A stretch of 64,000 nucleotides of DNA from Eubacterium sp. Lineage in GTDB: Bacteria; Bacillota; Clostridia; Oscillospirales; Acutalibacteraceae. The position numbers and the translations under genes were made by a program. Below are positions 51,733 through 60,669 of the stretch, one piece after another. Within the stretch, counting starts at the first letter, position 1. Each line of letters begins with the position of its first letter. Below the pieces are notes generated by a model, which had not been told where the DNA came from, did no database searches, and worked only from the letters and a program-made list of their open reading frames with translations. The stretch spans positions 44,048 through 108,047 of the forward strand of contig JAFSTE010000016.1 of NCBI GenBank assembly GCA_017450645.1, given 5' to 3'.

Positions 51733-53064
51733 ATGCCTGCAGAAGTAGATTTGAAAACAAGTAAAAAGAAAAACAAAAAGCAAAAAAAAGAAAAGGTTAA
51801 AAAAACACCTAAACAAAAGTTTTTTACCTTTTTAAAGGTTATTCTTGTAATCATTTTAATTATCGGACTTATCGCGGGCGTGATTGCGATACTCAACTTC
51901 ACGAGCGTTAAGGCTAACCAGAAATTTGTTGACGATATGATTGAGCCGGTTAAGTACGAGGAGCAGCTCGAGCCCACGCTCGACGACAACGGACGCTATA
52001 CCTTTACCTGCGACAGAGAGTTTAAGGTGCTTCAGATTACCGACGTACATATCGGCGGCGGCGTGCTGTCGTCCGACAACGACAATATGGCGCTCAACGC
52101 CGTTGCGGCTATGATTACCGCCGAGAAGCCCGACCTTGTAGTAGTTACGGGCGATGTCGCATACCCCGTTCCTTACTCGTCGCTGTCGTTTAATAACAAG
52201 ATGAGCGCTAAGCTTTTTGCAAATATGATGGAAAAGCTCGGCGTGTACTGGTGTTTAGCATTCGGCAATCACGACACCGAGATTTATTCGTACTACGACA
52301 GAAAAGCTATATCCTCGATGTATCAGAACAAAGAGGCTTACCCGCACTGCCTGCTTCAAAGCGGACCCGACGACGTTGACGGCGAGGGCAACTATGTAAT
52401 AAATGTCAAAAACTCCGACGGCGCAATCACACAGAGCCTGTTTGTGTTTGACTCGCACTCCTACACCGACGGCGACTACTTCGGCATCAAGTGGAAGTAT
52501 GACTGCATTCACGAAAAGCAGGTTGAGTGGTACAAGAACACCGTTGCAGAGCTCACCAAGGAAAACGGCGGCACTCAGCCAAAGTCACTCGCGTTCTTCC
52601 ACATTCCGCCGCAGGAAATGCGCGACGCGTTTGAGGAATACACAAAAGCCGGAAATAAGGACACCGAAAATGTTAAGTACAAATACGGCAAAATCGCCGA
52701 GGGCGGTCAGATAATCTGTTGCAGCAACTATAACTACGGCATATTCGACGCGTTTGCCGCAAACGGCACGCAGGGCGTGTTCTTCGGCCACGACCACCTC
52801 AACAATATGTCGCTTAACTACAAGGGCGTTCAGCTGACCTACGGTATGTCAATTGACTACCTCGCATACAGCGGTATCAACAAGTTCGGCTTGCAGAGAG
52901 GTTGCACACCGATTACTATCTACACCGACGGCACCTTTGATAATATGCAGGAAAATTATTATCAGGACAAATATGTATCTGTAAAAGAAAAAGAGCCCGT
53001 AGACCTTGAAAACGAGATGTCGGATGTTACCGGCGGCGTAAGTAATCCGCTTGCAGAAGATTAA
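51733..53064 (+). CDS. Membrane-anchored calcineurin-like metallophosphoesterase
   Basis: The 443-residue protein has a very lysine-rich cytoplasmic start, one membrane helix (about 33-55) and an outside metallophosphoesterase domain. The metal motifs are complete: ITDVHIGGG near 102, VTGDVAYP near 137, FGNHDTE near 176, FFHIPPQ near 288 and FGHDHLNN near 350. Likely substrates are extracytoplasmic phosphoesters; none can be named from sequence. GGAGG precedes the ATG. Confidence 0.9.
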   Translation: MPAEVDLKTSKKKNKKQKKEKVKKTPKQKFFTFLKVILVIILIIGLIAGVIAILNFTSVKANQKFVDDMIEPVKYEEQLEPTLDDNGRYTFTCDREFKVLQITDVHIGGGVLSSDNDNMALNAVAAMITAEKPDLVVVTGDVAYPVPYSSLSFNNKMSAKLFANMMEKLGVYWCLAFGNHDTEIYSYYDRKAISSMYQNKEAYPHCLLQSGPDDVDGEGNYVINVKNSDGAITQSLFVFDSHSYTDGDYFGIKWKYDCIHEKQVEWYKNTVAELTKENGGTQPKSLAFFHIPPQEMRDAFEEYTKAGNKDTENVKYKYGKIAEGGQIICCSNYNYGIFDAFAANGTQGVFFGHDHLNNMSLNYKGVQLTYGMSIDYLAYSGINKFGLQRGCTPITIYTDGTFDNMQENYYQDKYVSVKEKEPVDLENEMSDVTGGVSNPLAED

Positions 53065-53114
53065 AACGCTATTAATAATTAATTTATAAACAATAATAAG
53101 TAAAGGAGAGATTT

Positions 53115-54416
53115 ATGAAAAAAACATTAGCTTTGATTATGGCATTGGTAATGCTTGTCAGCGTTGCACCGGCTACGGCTTATGCCGCACAAGACAACGA
53201 AGCATACTATCAGGATATGCTTTTGCGCGGCTTGGCTGATAAGGATTACACTAAAAAAACCAAAAAGTACGACGGTTATCATTTTAAAGTCGGTACACAA
53301 GCAGTTTGGAAATGCACGCTTTACACGCTAACCGCAACCGTTACCAAGGTTAAGGGTAATATTGCAACCTTTAAAGTGACCTTTGACACCAATATTCCGT
53401 ACCAGTACCTGCAAACTACGGGCTGGAACGATTACGAGGTTAAGGCGGTTACAAACAAAGGCTCAAAGTCATACCGCCCGAGCGAAAAATCAAGTATGAC
53501 CTTTAAGGTTGATACTTCCAAATCCGACGGACTTGCGTTTACCTCTAAATCGGGTATGCAGTTTGTTGAAATTATCGTAAGCAAGAACGAAAGAAATTCC
53601 GTATTTGTTTATTCGGACAATCCATACGAGGCGGCTATAGAGGAATTTGCAAACAGCAGCGACAGACGCAGCGTTTATCCCGGCGGCGGTTACTTTAACG
53701 AGTTTGAAATTTACGACACATGGGCGCTCGGCTATTACACAAAATCCAAATATAAATTAAATAAAAACTCTTATAGTGTAACTAAAAAATCTATCACTCT
53801 CGGAACATACGCGTTTAAGTCCACAATTAAGTACAGAAAAAAGGGTGCTAAAAAGTGGAAACAAAAATCCTTTGGTAAAAACAAAAAGATTGTATTAAAG
53901 GGACTTAAGGCAAATACAACCTATCAGATTCAGCCGCTTTGTAAGATTTATTACACCGACCCCGAAACTAACAAGAAAATGTATGTTCTCGACACAGCCG
54001 GCAGTACCTTTACGCTGACCACCGTTATTAACAAAAAGCCGCAGATTAAATCGGTTAAAGTTTCTAACATTAAATACGGCAAAACGACTATTGACGGATA
54101 TTGGGAAACTGATGGCGACTGGCACCCGACGGAAACATTTAACACCGCATACTACACCATAAAGGTTAAGGTTAAAAACGTACCCAAAAAGGCAAAGGGC
54201 TTAAGGCTTAAATTAGGCGGAGCGTATTACTACGCAAAGGGTAACAAAAAAACCTACACCATTAAGGTAGGCAGTCGTGCAAGAAAAAAGATTAAGGGCA
54301 AAAAGGTTTCTGCACAGTTTGCATGGGCAAGCAACACCATTAACAAGTCGCCCGTTGGAATCAGCCCCTCAAAAACTGTTAAGTTTAAAATAAAAAAAGG
54401 TACTACCAAGTACTAA
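53115..54416 (+). CDS. Secreted lysine-rich protein with FN3-like domain
   Basis: RBS AAAGGAGAG precedes the ATG. A signal peptide (1-25, cutting after TAYAA) leads an unrecognised alpha/beta region. At about 215-305 lies an FN3-like segment (KSTIKYRKKGAKKWKQKSF, then LKGLKANTTYQIQPL). A second basic beta domain closes the protein and ends in KKGTTKY. Strong positive charge suggests binding to wall polymers (inference). It converges on a second surface gene with a related basic FN3 domain. Confidence 0.75.
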   Translation: MKKTLALIMALVMLVSVAPATAYAAQDNEAYYQDMLLRGLADKDYTKKTKKYDGYHFKVGTQAVWKCTLYTLTATVTKVKGNIATFKVTFDTNIPYQYLQTTGWNDYEVKAVTNKGSKSYRPSEKSSMTFKVDTSKSDGLAFTSKSGMQFVEIIVSKNERNSVFVYSDNPYEAAIEEFANSSDRRSVYPGGGYFNEFEIYDTWALGYYTKSKYKLNKNSYSVTKKSITLGTYAFKSTIKYRKKGAKKWKQKSFGKNKKIVLKGLKANTTYQIQPLCKIYYTDPETNKKMYVLDTAGSTFTLTTVINKKPQIKSVKVSNIKYGKTTIDGYWETDGDWHPTETFNTAYYTIKVKVKNVPKKAKGLRLKLGGAYYYAKGNKKTYTIKVGSRARKKIKGKKVSAQFAWASNTINKSPVGISPSKTVKFKIKKGTTKY

Positions 54417-54418
54417 TA

Positions 54419-54457
54419 AAAAAACACTGCGTTGGGATGTCCTAACGCAGTATTTTT
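54419..54457. terminator. Bidirectional terminator
   Basis: AAAAAACACTGCGTT...AACGCAGTATTTTTT between the two convergent surface-protein genes. Confidence 0.9.
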
Positions 54458-54460
54458 TGT

Positions 54461-55591
54461 TTAAACATATTTTTCTATTGAAGTAACGCTGCCGCTGAAC
54501 TTTTCGATAATACCGAAATTACCTCTGTTTCTGATAATTCTCGGCATCTTGCTGCCCTCAACATAGAACTCAACGATGTCCTTGTTGTTTACGGCGTACT
54601 GATGTCTGCTGTCTGTGTGGCGGTCTGCCTTCTGGTCACAGAGGATTACATCAATAGCGGTACCGGTTGAGAATGTAATTCTGTACTTCGTACCGATTCT
54701 GGTGCCGTAGTATGAGCCGAGCGCTACGCAGTAGCAGCCGTCTACCATACGGATACCTGTTTCGGGGTCTGTATAACACTCCTCTGAGTTAAGGAGTCTG
54801 TACTGCGGCGAATTCCTTGCGGTAACTGCGGTGTAGTAAGCGTATGTCTTAGTCTTACCGCTTACGCTCGGAAGTCCCATCTTAAGCAGCGTCTTAGCTG
54901 ACTTAGCTTTAGAAGAGCTTGACTTAGTAGTCTTTTTACCGTTTTTCTTTTTAGAAACTACGGTCTTTACCTTGTAGGTGTACTTAGTAGCACCCGCAAG
55001 CTTTTTGTCGGTATAGCTTCTCTTTTTAGAAGAAACAGTAGCAATCTTTTTATACTTTTTGCCGGCTGTCTTTCTGTAAATCTTAACCTTGGCACCCTTC
55101 TGGATGTTCTTAAGACCAAGCTTAATTGAAGTACCGTTTACTTTTTTAATAGATACAACAGGCTTTTTAACATCTGTTGTGAACTTCTTAATGCCGAGAA
55201 GCTCGTCGGTTGCTGCGTTGAACACGCTGAACTTATAAGCTGTATTAGGCTTAAGACCTACGAGCTTAAGCTCGGTGTTCGGAGTAGTGAGATATTCGTC
55301 CCATCTCTTTTTTAATACATTATACTTGCAGATTCTGTAGCTGATGCAAAGCTCTTCGCTTTTAAAAGTAAGCTTTGCGCTTTCTGCCTTAACATTAGAA
55401 ACCTTAAAGGTAAAACCGTTAGATTTCCTGTTGACATCATTTAATGAAGAAATAATATCAAATTCGTTCTGAACCTCAGTAGCAACACTATCCTGATTAT
55501 TCGGCTCTGCAGCTAAGGCAATTATTGCTCCGCTGAAGCAACAAATAGCAGCCATTATTACAGAAATTGTTTTAATCTTAAAATTACTGAT
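54461..55591 (-). CDS. Secreted FN3-containing protein with a C-terminal beta-barrel-like domain; probable non-ATG start
   Basis: The first ATG (55555) falls in the middle of a signal peptide; in-frame codons upstream supply the missing basic n-region (SNFKIKTISVI). A strong AAGGAG lies at 55601-55606, and the in-frame ATC at 55591 is nine bases from it, so the start is probably a rare Ile codon (ATA at 55597 is an alternative). The mature protein has two FN3-like, lysine-rich domains (about 45-215). A C-terminal domain of about 110 residues with VDGCYCVALGSYYGTRIGTK resembles double-psi-barrel wall-associated domains. Function unknown. Confidence 0.65.
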   Translation of the reverse strand: MSNFKIKTISVIMAAICCFSGAIIALAAEPNNQDSVATEVQNEFDIISSLNDVNRKSNGFTFKVSNVKAESAKLTFKSEELCISYRICKYNVLKKRWDEYLTTPNTELKLVGLKPNTAYKFSVFNAATDELLGIKKFTTDVKKPVVSIKKVNGTSIKLGLKNIQKGAKVKIYRKTAGKKYKKIATVSSKKRSYTDKKLAGATKYTYKVKTVVSKKKNGKKTTKSSSSKAKSAKTLLKMGLPSVSGKTKTYAYYTAVTARNSPQYRLLNSEECYTDPETGIRMVDGCYCVALGSYYGTRIGTKYRITFSTGTAIDVILCDQKADRHTDSRHQYAVNNKDIVEFYVEGSKMPRIIRNRGNFGIIEKFSGSVTSIEKYV

Positions 55592-55837
55592 AGTTATTAA
55601 CTCCTTTGTAAATATTTTGTTACCGATTTGTAACGGTTAGAGGTATAACATATTTTTTTACCTTTGTCAAATTTTTTGCTATATTAATAGACTAATCTGC
55701 GCTATTATGTCTATTTTGCAAAAATTTTACATTACACATAGCCGATTTTGTAAACATAAAAAGTCGAAAAAACGGCGTTTTTAATACATATGTTCGTATA
55801 ACATCTATATTTTGGTGCTCACAGAGGTACATTTTGC

Positions 55838-55865
55838 TTGACAAATACATCATATAGAATATAAT
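55838..55865 (+). promoter_or_regulatory. Promoter of the FMN riboswitch-ribU transcript
   Basis: Perfect TTGACA (55838-55843), a 16-base spacer and perfect TATAAT (55860-55865). The stretch 55607-55837 is AT-rich with no gene that I can see. Confidence 0.88.
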
Positions 55866-55881
55866 AGTAATGCAAAATATT

Positions 55882-56053
55882 TCGGGGCGAGGTGAAATTC
55901 CTCACCGGTGGTTAATGCAAATAGTAATAATGTAAACAATTATTTATACTGTTTGTAATAAAGTCCACGACTCCCTGCAAAAATCAGGGACTGATACGGT
56001 GAAATTCCGTAACCGACGGTAATTGCGCGAGCATAAGTCCGGATGAGAGAAAT
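55882..56053 (+). ncRNA. FMN riboswitch (RFN element)
   Basis: All conserved RFN blocks are readable in order: GGGGCGAGGTGAAATTCC, CTCACCGGTGGT, AGTCCACGA with a GACTCCCTG...CAGGGACTG variable stem, GATACGGTGAAATTCCG, TAACCGACGGT and AGTCCGGATGAGAGAA. It binds FMN, and the terminator at 56079-56107 is its likely off-switch. It controls ribU. Confidence 0.97.
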
Positions 56054-56078
56054 AATATTGTATTTTAATGTGCAATAT

Positions 56079-56107
56079 GCCCCCCGAAATAACGGGGGGC
56101 TTTTTTT
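56079..56107 (+). terminator. Riboswitch expression-platform terminator
   Basis: GCCCCCCG (56079-56086) pairs with CGGGGGGC (56093-56100), then seven T. It ends 36 bases before the ribU start, as expected for transcriptional control. Confidence 0.93.
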
Positions 56108-56143
56108 CGCCGATATTTTGTAATAAATTTTTGGAGGAAAACA

Positions 56144-56752
56144 ATGCAACAATCAAAAACAAAGAAATTAAGCGTCCGCCTTATAGCGGGCTGCGGTATG
56201 TTAAGCGCGGTGGCATTTGTGCTGCAGCTTTTAGAGTTCCCGCTGCCTATGCTGATACCCGATTTTATTAAGCTCGACTTTTCGGACTTGCCCGAGCTTA
56301 TCGGCGCGTTTGCGTACGGTCCGGTTGCGGGAATTATAATAGCGCTTGTAAAAAACCTTCTGCACGCGCTGCTTGCAACGCACTCGTTCGGAATAGGCGA
56401 GCTGTCTAACTTTATACTCGGCGCTGTATTTTCGGGCGTGGCAGGTCTGCTGTACAAAAAGGATAAAACAAAAAAGGGCGCTTTTATCGCAGGCTTAATC
56501 GCGTCGCTCGTTATGGCGGCGGTAAGCTATGTGTCAAACCTGTTTGTCGTGTACCCCGTTTATTACAACTTTATGCCGAAGGATGTAATTATCAACGCGT
56601 ATAAGTCAATCCTTTCGTTCGTAGACAGTATCGAAATATCGCTGTTAGTGTTTAATGTACCGTTTACATTTATTAAGGGCTTAATCTGCGTCGGAATATC
56701 AATGATAATTTATAAACCGCTCAGCCCGATATTGCACGGAAAAAGAGAATAA
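56144..56752 (+). CDS. ribU: Riboflavin ECF transporter S component
   Basis: The 202-residue protein has about five to six membrane helices and the RibU features: LIAGCGMLSAVAFVLQLLEFPLP near the N-terminus, IKLDFSDLPELIGAFAYGPVAG near 41, and a KNLLHAL segment. It captures riboflavin and works with a shared ECF energising module that is not in this window. GGAGG lies upstream. Control by the FMN riboswitch confirms the substrate. Confidence 0.95.
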   Translation: MQQSKTKKLSVRLIAGCGMLSAVAFVLQLLEFPLPMLIPDFIKLDFSDLPELIGAFAYGPVAGIIIALVKNLLHALLATHSFGIGELSNFILGAVFSGVAGLLYKKDKTKKGAFIAGLIASLVMAAVSYVSNLFVVYPVYYNFMPKDVIINAYKSILSFVDSIEISLLVFNVPFTFIKGLICVGISMIIYKPLSPILHGKRE

Positions 56753-56756
56753 TATT

Positions 56757-56960
56757 GATTGAACCGCAGGTGAGAATCTTCTTTGCGCCCCTTGTCAAAG
56801 GGGAGAGGACCACGAAGTGGCGAGGGGATAGTCACTGCGGTTTTAAATTATGTTTAAATAAAAAGACCATCCCTCCACCGCCAGCGAAATCCTTTTGTCA
56901 CCTGCGGTGACATTTCCCTTAATAAGGGAATCACTCTCCCTTTAGCAAGGGAGGCAATAA
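56757..56960. repeat. Hairpin-rich intergenic repeat (copy 2, diverged)
   Basis: It shares CGCCCCTTGTCAAAGGGG, CCACGAAGTGG, GACCATCCCTCCACC, GTCACCTGCGGTGAC and the terminal CTCCCTTTAGCAAGGGAGG with copy 1, but the interior is rearranged. It ends just before the promoter at 56964. Confidence 0.75.
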
Positions 56961-56963
56961 GGT

Positions 56964-56992
56964 TTGACTAATTTAGTATATTATGATAAAAT
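56964..56992 (+). promoter_or_regulatory. Promoter of the FAD oxidoreductase gene
   Basis: TTGACT (56964-56969), 17 bases, TAAAAT (56987-56992), abutting the repeat. Confidence 0.65.
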
Positions 56993-57023
56993 ATTAATTT
57001 AGTCAGTATTAAAGAGGTAATAT

Positions 57024-58580
57024 ATGAAAAAAGCAATAATTGTCGGTGCGGGACCCGCAGGTCTTACCGCCGCATATGAGCTACTTGAAAAAAGCGACGA
57101 ATATCAGGTTACTGTATTCGAGGAGAGCGATATCCTCGGCGGTATTTCCAAAACCGTTGAGCACAACGGCAACCGTATGGATATGGGCGGCCACCGCTTT
57201 TTTTCAAAGGTTGACGAGGTCAACAAATGGTGGGAAAAGATGATGCCCTCGCAGGGCGCTCCCTCGTTTGACGACATAAAGCTTAATAAAACCGTAACGC
57301 TTAAAGAGGGCGGCGCAGACCCCGAGCAGACCGACAGGGTTATGCTTAAAAGACACCGCCTGTCGCGCATATTCTTTAAGGGTAAGTTTTTCGACTATCC
57401 TATTTCGCTTAAGCCCGAAACGATTAAAAATATGGGCGTTACAACTACGGCGAAGGTCGGCGTAAGCTATATGGCGAGTATGGCGCACAAAAGGGACGAG
57501 GACTCGCTCGAAAACTTTTATATAAACCGCTTCGGCAAAGAGCTTTACTCGATGTTCTTTGAGCATTACACCGAAAACCTCTGGGGCAGACACCCGCGCG
57601 ACATCTCGGCTGAGTGGGGCGCTCAAAGGGTTAAGGGTCTGTCCATTACGGCGGTTTTGCGCGATGTGGCGCAAAAGGCGTTTAAAAAGGATAACCGCAA
57701 GGTCGAAACCTCGCTTATCGAGGAATTTTCGTATCCTAAACTCGGTCCCGGTCAGCTTTGGGAGCTTACGGGCGAAGAGGTTGAAAAAATGGGCGGAACA
57801 ATCCTTAAAAACTCGCGCGTGGTTGAGATTATTAAGGACGACAGTAATAACATCACCGGCGTTGTTTACGAAAACGACGGCAATAAGGTCAAAGAGGACT
57901 GCGATATTCTGATATCCTCTATGCCGCTTAAGGACCTTGTCGGCGATATGAACGGCGTGCCCGAAAACATCGGCGCGATTGCGGCGGGGCTTCCCTACAG
58001 GGATTATATGACCGTCGGCGTGCTTGTGCCGAGCCTTAAGCTAAAAAACGAAACCGACATCAAAACCCTCGGCGCGTATGTGCCGGACGACTGGGTTTAT
58101 GTTCACGACAGACGCGTTAAGATGGGCCGCTTCCAGATTTATAACAACTGGTCGCCGTATCTTGTTAAGGACGCGCAAAACACCGTTTGGCTCGGGCTTG
58201 AATACTTTTGTAACGAGGGCGACGAGCTTTGGAATATGGACGACGAGGATTTTGCAAATCTTGCGTTTTCCGAAATGGTGACAGTCGGTCTTATCGGTAG
58301 CGTTAGTGAAGTACTCGACCACCATGTCGAGCGCGTTAAAAAGGCGTACCCCGCTTACTTTGACACCTATGACAAAATTGACGAGCTTCGCGCGTACCTC
58401 GACACTATACCTAATCTCTACTGCGTGGGCAGAAACGGTCAGCACAGGTATAACAACCTCGACCACTCGATGTGCACCTCGTTTGAGGCGGTTAAAAACA
58501 TACTCAGCGGAAAAACGGACAAGTCTAACATCTGGTCGGTTAACACCGAAAAGGAGTATCACGAGGGCGAGGGGAAGTAA
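57024..58580 (+). CDS. FAD-dependent oxidoreductase (UDP-galactopyranose mutase/protoporphyrinogen oxidase-like)
   Basis: The 518-residue flavoprotein starts with a dinucleotide-binding motif ([17 protein letters not shown]), an acidic strand end ([17 protein letters not shown]) and GGHRFFSK, followed by the [18 protein letters not shown] block and a C-terminal FAD site ([19 protein letters not shown]). These features place it with the NAD(P)-binding, UGM-like amine-oxidase superfamily, where members act on surface-sugar precursors, quinones or carotenoids. The substrate cannot be named. It stands alone behind its own promoter. Confidence 0.85.
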   Translation: MKKAIIVGAGPAGLTAAYELLEKSDEYQVTVFEESDILGGISKTVEHNGNRMDMGGHRFFSKVDEVNKWWEKMMPSQGAPSFDDIKLNKTVTLKEGGADPEQTDRVMLKRHRLSRIFFKGKFFDYPISLKPETIKNMGVTTTAKVGVSYMASMAHKRDEDSLENFYINRFGKELYSMFFEHYTENLWGRHPRDISAEWGAQRVKGLSITAVLRDVAQKAFKKDNRKVETSLIEEFSYPKLGPGQLWELTGEEVEKMGGTILKNSRVVEIIKDDSNNITGVVYENDGNKVKEDCDILISSMPLKDLVGDMNGVPENIGAIAAGLPYRDYMTVGVLVPSLKLKNETDIKTLGAYVPDDWVYVHDRRVKMGRFQIYNNWSPYLVKDAQNTVWLGLEYFCNEGDELWNMDDEDFANLAFSEMVTVGLIGSVSEVLDHHVERVKKAYPAYFDTYDKIDELRAYLDTIPNLYCVGRNGQHRYNNLDHSMCTSFEAVKNILSGKTDKSNIWSVNTEKEYHEGEGK

Positions 58581-58661
58581 AAACTTCTTGCTATTCATAT
58601 AAATATAGTTTATAATATATCTAATGGGCATTGCCCAAATACATAAATAGGAGAATTAATT

Positions 58662-59603
58662 ATGCCACTTGTTACTACTACCGAAATGTTTAAAAAGGCA
58701 TATGAAGGCGGCTATGCAATCGGCGCTTTCAATGTAAACAATATGGAGATTGTTCAGGGCATCACAAGAGCTGCTAAAAAGCTCGAGGCTCCCGTTATTC
58801 TTCAGTGCTCCTCAGGCGCAAGGAAATACGCTTCTCACGATTACCTTGTAGCTATGGTAAAGGCTGCTGTCGAGGAAACAGGACTTCCGATAGCTCTTCA
58901 CCTTGACCACGGTCCTGACTTTGAGACCTGCAAGAGCTGTATCGACGGCGGTTTCACATCTGTTATGATTGACGGCTCGTCACTTCCTTACGAGGAGAAT
59001 GTTGCTCTTACTAAAAAGGTTGTTGAGTACGCACACGCTCACGGCGTTGTTGTTGAGGGTGAGCTCGGTACTCTCGCAGGCGTTGAGGACGACGTTGTTG
59101 TTGAGGCAGGTAACGAATCTTACACAAGACCCGAAGAGGTTTACGACTTTGCAACACGCACAGGTTGCGACTCGCTTGCTATCGCAATCGGCACAAGCCA
59201 CGGCGCGTATAAGTTTAAGCCCGGCCAGAAGCCACAGCTTCGCTTTGATATTCTTGAAGAGGTTGCTAAGCAGCTTCCCGAGTTCCCGATTGTACTTCAC
59301 GGCGCAAGCTCTGTAAATCAGGAGCACATTAAGATTATTAACGAGTTCGGCGGCGAAATGCCCGACGCAATCGGTATCCCCGAGGATATGCTGCGCAAGG
59401 CTGCTTCAATGGCTGTATGTAAGGTTAATGTTGACTCGGATATCCGTATCGCTATGACCGCAGCGCTCAGAAAGCACTTTGCTGAGAACCCGACGCACTT
59501 CGACCCGCGTCAGTATCTCACCCCTGCAAGAAACCTTATCGAAGAGGTTGTTGCACATAAGATTGATGTGGTATTCGGTTCATCAGACCACGCGTTTGAT
59601 TAA
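58662..59603 (+). CDS. fba: Class II fructose-bisphosphate aldolase
   Basis: The 313-residue zinc enzyme splits fructose 1,6-bisphosphate in glycolysis. Zinc and catalytic motifs are present: LHLDHGPDFETC near 85, MIDGSSLPYEEN near 104, VEGELGTLAG near 130, GTSHGAYKF near 178, VLHGASSV near 208 and KVNVDSDIR near 249. AGGAG lies before the ATG. Codon choice is more biased than in its neighbours, fitting high expression. A strong terminator follows. Confidence 0.95.
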   Translation: MPLVTTTEMFKKAYEGGYAIGAFNVNNMEIVQGITRAAKKLEAPVILQCSSGARKYASHDYLVAMVKAAVEETGLPIALHLDHGPDFETCKSCIDGGFTSVMIDGSSLPYEENVALTKKVVEYAHAHGVVVEGELGTLAGVEDDVVVEAGNESYTRPEEVYDFATRTGCDSLAIAIGTSHGAYKFKPGQKPQLRFDILEEVAKQLPEFPIVLHGASSVNQEHIKIINEFGGEMPDAIGIPEDMLRKAASMAVCKVNVDSDIRIAMTAALRKHFAENPTHFDPRQYLTPARNLIEEVVAHKIDVVFGSSDHAFD

Positions 59604-59633
59604 AAAAATGCTGTCTTTTGACAGCATTTTTTT
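59604..59633 (+). terminator. Intrinsic terminator of fba
   Basis: AAAATGCTGTC / GACAGCATTTT around TTTG, then a T run. Confidence 0.9.
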
Positions 59634-59722
59634 AATTGAGAATTGAGAGTTGAGAATGGAAAATTTTGGGTGCGGGCAGCGCCCGCCCTTAATTCTCAAT
59701 TCTACATTCTCAATTTTCAATT
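59634..59722. repeat. AATTGAGAATTGAGA inverted-arm repeat
   Basis: Left arm AATTGAGAATTGAGAGTTGA, central hairpin GGGTGCGGGCAGCGCCCGCCC, right arm AATTCTCAATTCTACATTCT. It matches 48402-48516 and the start of 2537-2626, but lacks the GAGCGAAGCGAG core. Confidence 0.75.
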
Positions 59723-59729
59723 TTTATGT

Positions 59730-59759
59730 AAAAAGACAGCCCAAATGGGCTGTCTTTTT
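59730..59759 (-). terminator. Terminator of the small basic protein gene
   Basis: AAAAAGACAGCCC / GGGCTGTCTTTTT (59730-59759) works on both strands and overlaps the minus-strand stop codon. Confidence 0.8.
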
Positions 59760-59937
59760 ACATAAACGATGTTACGGTGTCGACCACATCCGCGATTTTG
59801 GATGCGGTTTTTTTAATTGTTTTTTTAGTGGCGGTGGCGCTCATACTTTTTGTGCCTGCCGCCATTGTCAGCGCCGAGCATACCGCGAGCACGCCGCCAA
59901 CACCTTTAAGAACATTTTTTGCTGTATTCATTTTCAT
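59758..59937 (-). CDS. Small membrane-associated protein, unknown function
   Basis: The ATG at 59937 (MKMNTAKNVLKG) has GGAGG nine bases upstream. The 59-residue product has a glycine-rich hydrophobic stretch (GVGGVLAVCSALTMAAG) and a basic, Thr/Lys-rich second half (TKKTIKKTASKIADVVD). Strong RBS and its own terminator support a real gene. No function assigned. Confidence 0.7.
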   Translation of the reverse strand: MKMNTAKNVLKGVGGVLAVCSALTMAAGTKSMSATATKKTIKKTASKIADVVDTVTSFM

Positions 59938-60015
59938 AATTTTTCCTCCAAAAATCAATTACCTTACGGCAATAATATTGTTTGATTTTTAAGGAATAAT
60001 AATATTGAAAAATTA

Positions 60016-60486
60016 TTACAGCTCTTTGATTTTTTGACCTTTTATTTTAAAAAGATTTGACGAAAATTCGATACCGTACGCAACGCCGTCGTCGAACAGC
60101 TCGAGCAGCGGAATAAGCACGAATCTGCGCTCAGCATAGCGCGGGTGCGGAACGGTAAGATTATCGGTATTAATACTGTTATCCTCGGCTAAAATCAAGT
60201 CAAGGTCGAGTATTCTCGGACCGTTTTTAAACTCTCTTATCCTCCCGAATCCCGCTTCGATACCAAGACATACACCTAAAATTTCGTTAGGCGTAAGCGT
60301 TGACTCGATTTCGACCACGCTGTTATAAAAGCTGTCCTGCTCTGCGTATCCAACAGGCTCGGTTTCGTAGATTTTAGAGGTACGGATTACCTCGATTTTC
60401 GGCACAAGCGCCAGCGCCTTGTACGCGTTTTCAATATTCTCTTTTCTGTCACCGATATTGGTTCCGATAGATATAATGTATTTCAT
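60016..60486 (-). CDS. folK: 6-hydroxymethyl-7,8-dihydropterin pyrophosphokinase
   Basis: The 156-residue kinase transfers pyrophosphate to hydroxymethyl-dihydropterin in folate synthesis. Signatures: ISIGTNIGDRKENI at the start, SKIYETEPVGYAEQDSFYN near 37, and GPRILDLDLIL near 88 (magnesium-binding Asp pair), then VPHPRYAERRFVL. It is separated from folB by a 180-base repeat but lies in the same orientation as the rest of the folate cluster. Confidence 0.95.
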   Translation of the reverse strand: MKYIISIGTNIGDRKENIENAYKALALVPKIEVIRTSKIYETEPVGYAEQDSFYNSVVEIESTLTPNEILGVCLGIEAGFGRIREFKNGPRILDLDLILAEDNSINTDNLTVPHPRYAERRFVLIPLLELFDDGVAYGIEFSSNLFKIKGQKIKEL

Positions 60487-60668
60487 ATTCTTGCAATTTA
60501 ATTATGAATTAAGAATTATTAATTATGAATTGCGGTTACTCGCTACGCTCAAACAATAATTATATAATGGGTACGGGCGATTCCCCTGCTAGGGGAAATG
60601 TCCGCTTGCGGACAAAAGGGTCTGGCGCCCGCTCCAAGGGGAGCCCGTCATTAATTCATAATTTATCG
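60487..60668. repeat. Composite intergenic repeat between folB and folK
   Basis: Outer arms TTAATTATGAATT and AATTCATAATT enclose a variant GTTACTCGCTACGCTC core (60535-60550). An internal part resembles the long repeat: CCCCTGCTAGGGG, GTCCGCTTGCGGAC, AAAGGG, GGCGCCCGCTCC. It looks like one repeat lodged inside or fused to another. Confidence 0.7.
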
Positions 60669-60669
60669 T

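Noticed and set aside
55940-56162. Two minus-strand open frames of about 70 codons over the ribU leader
   Set aside because: They are antisense to the FMN riboswitch and its terminator, which fully explain the sequence.
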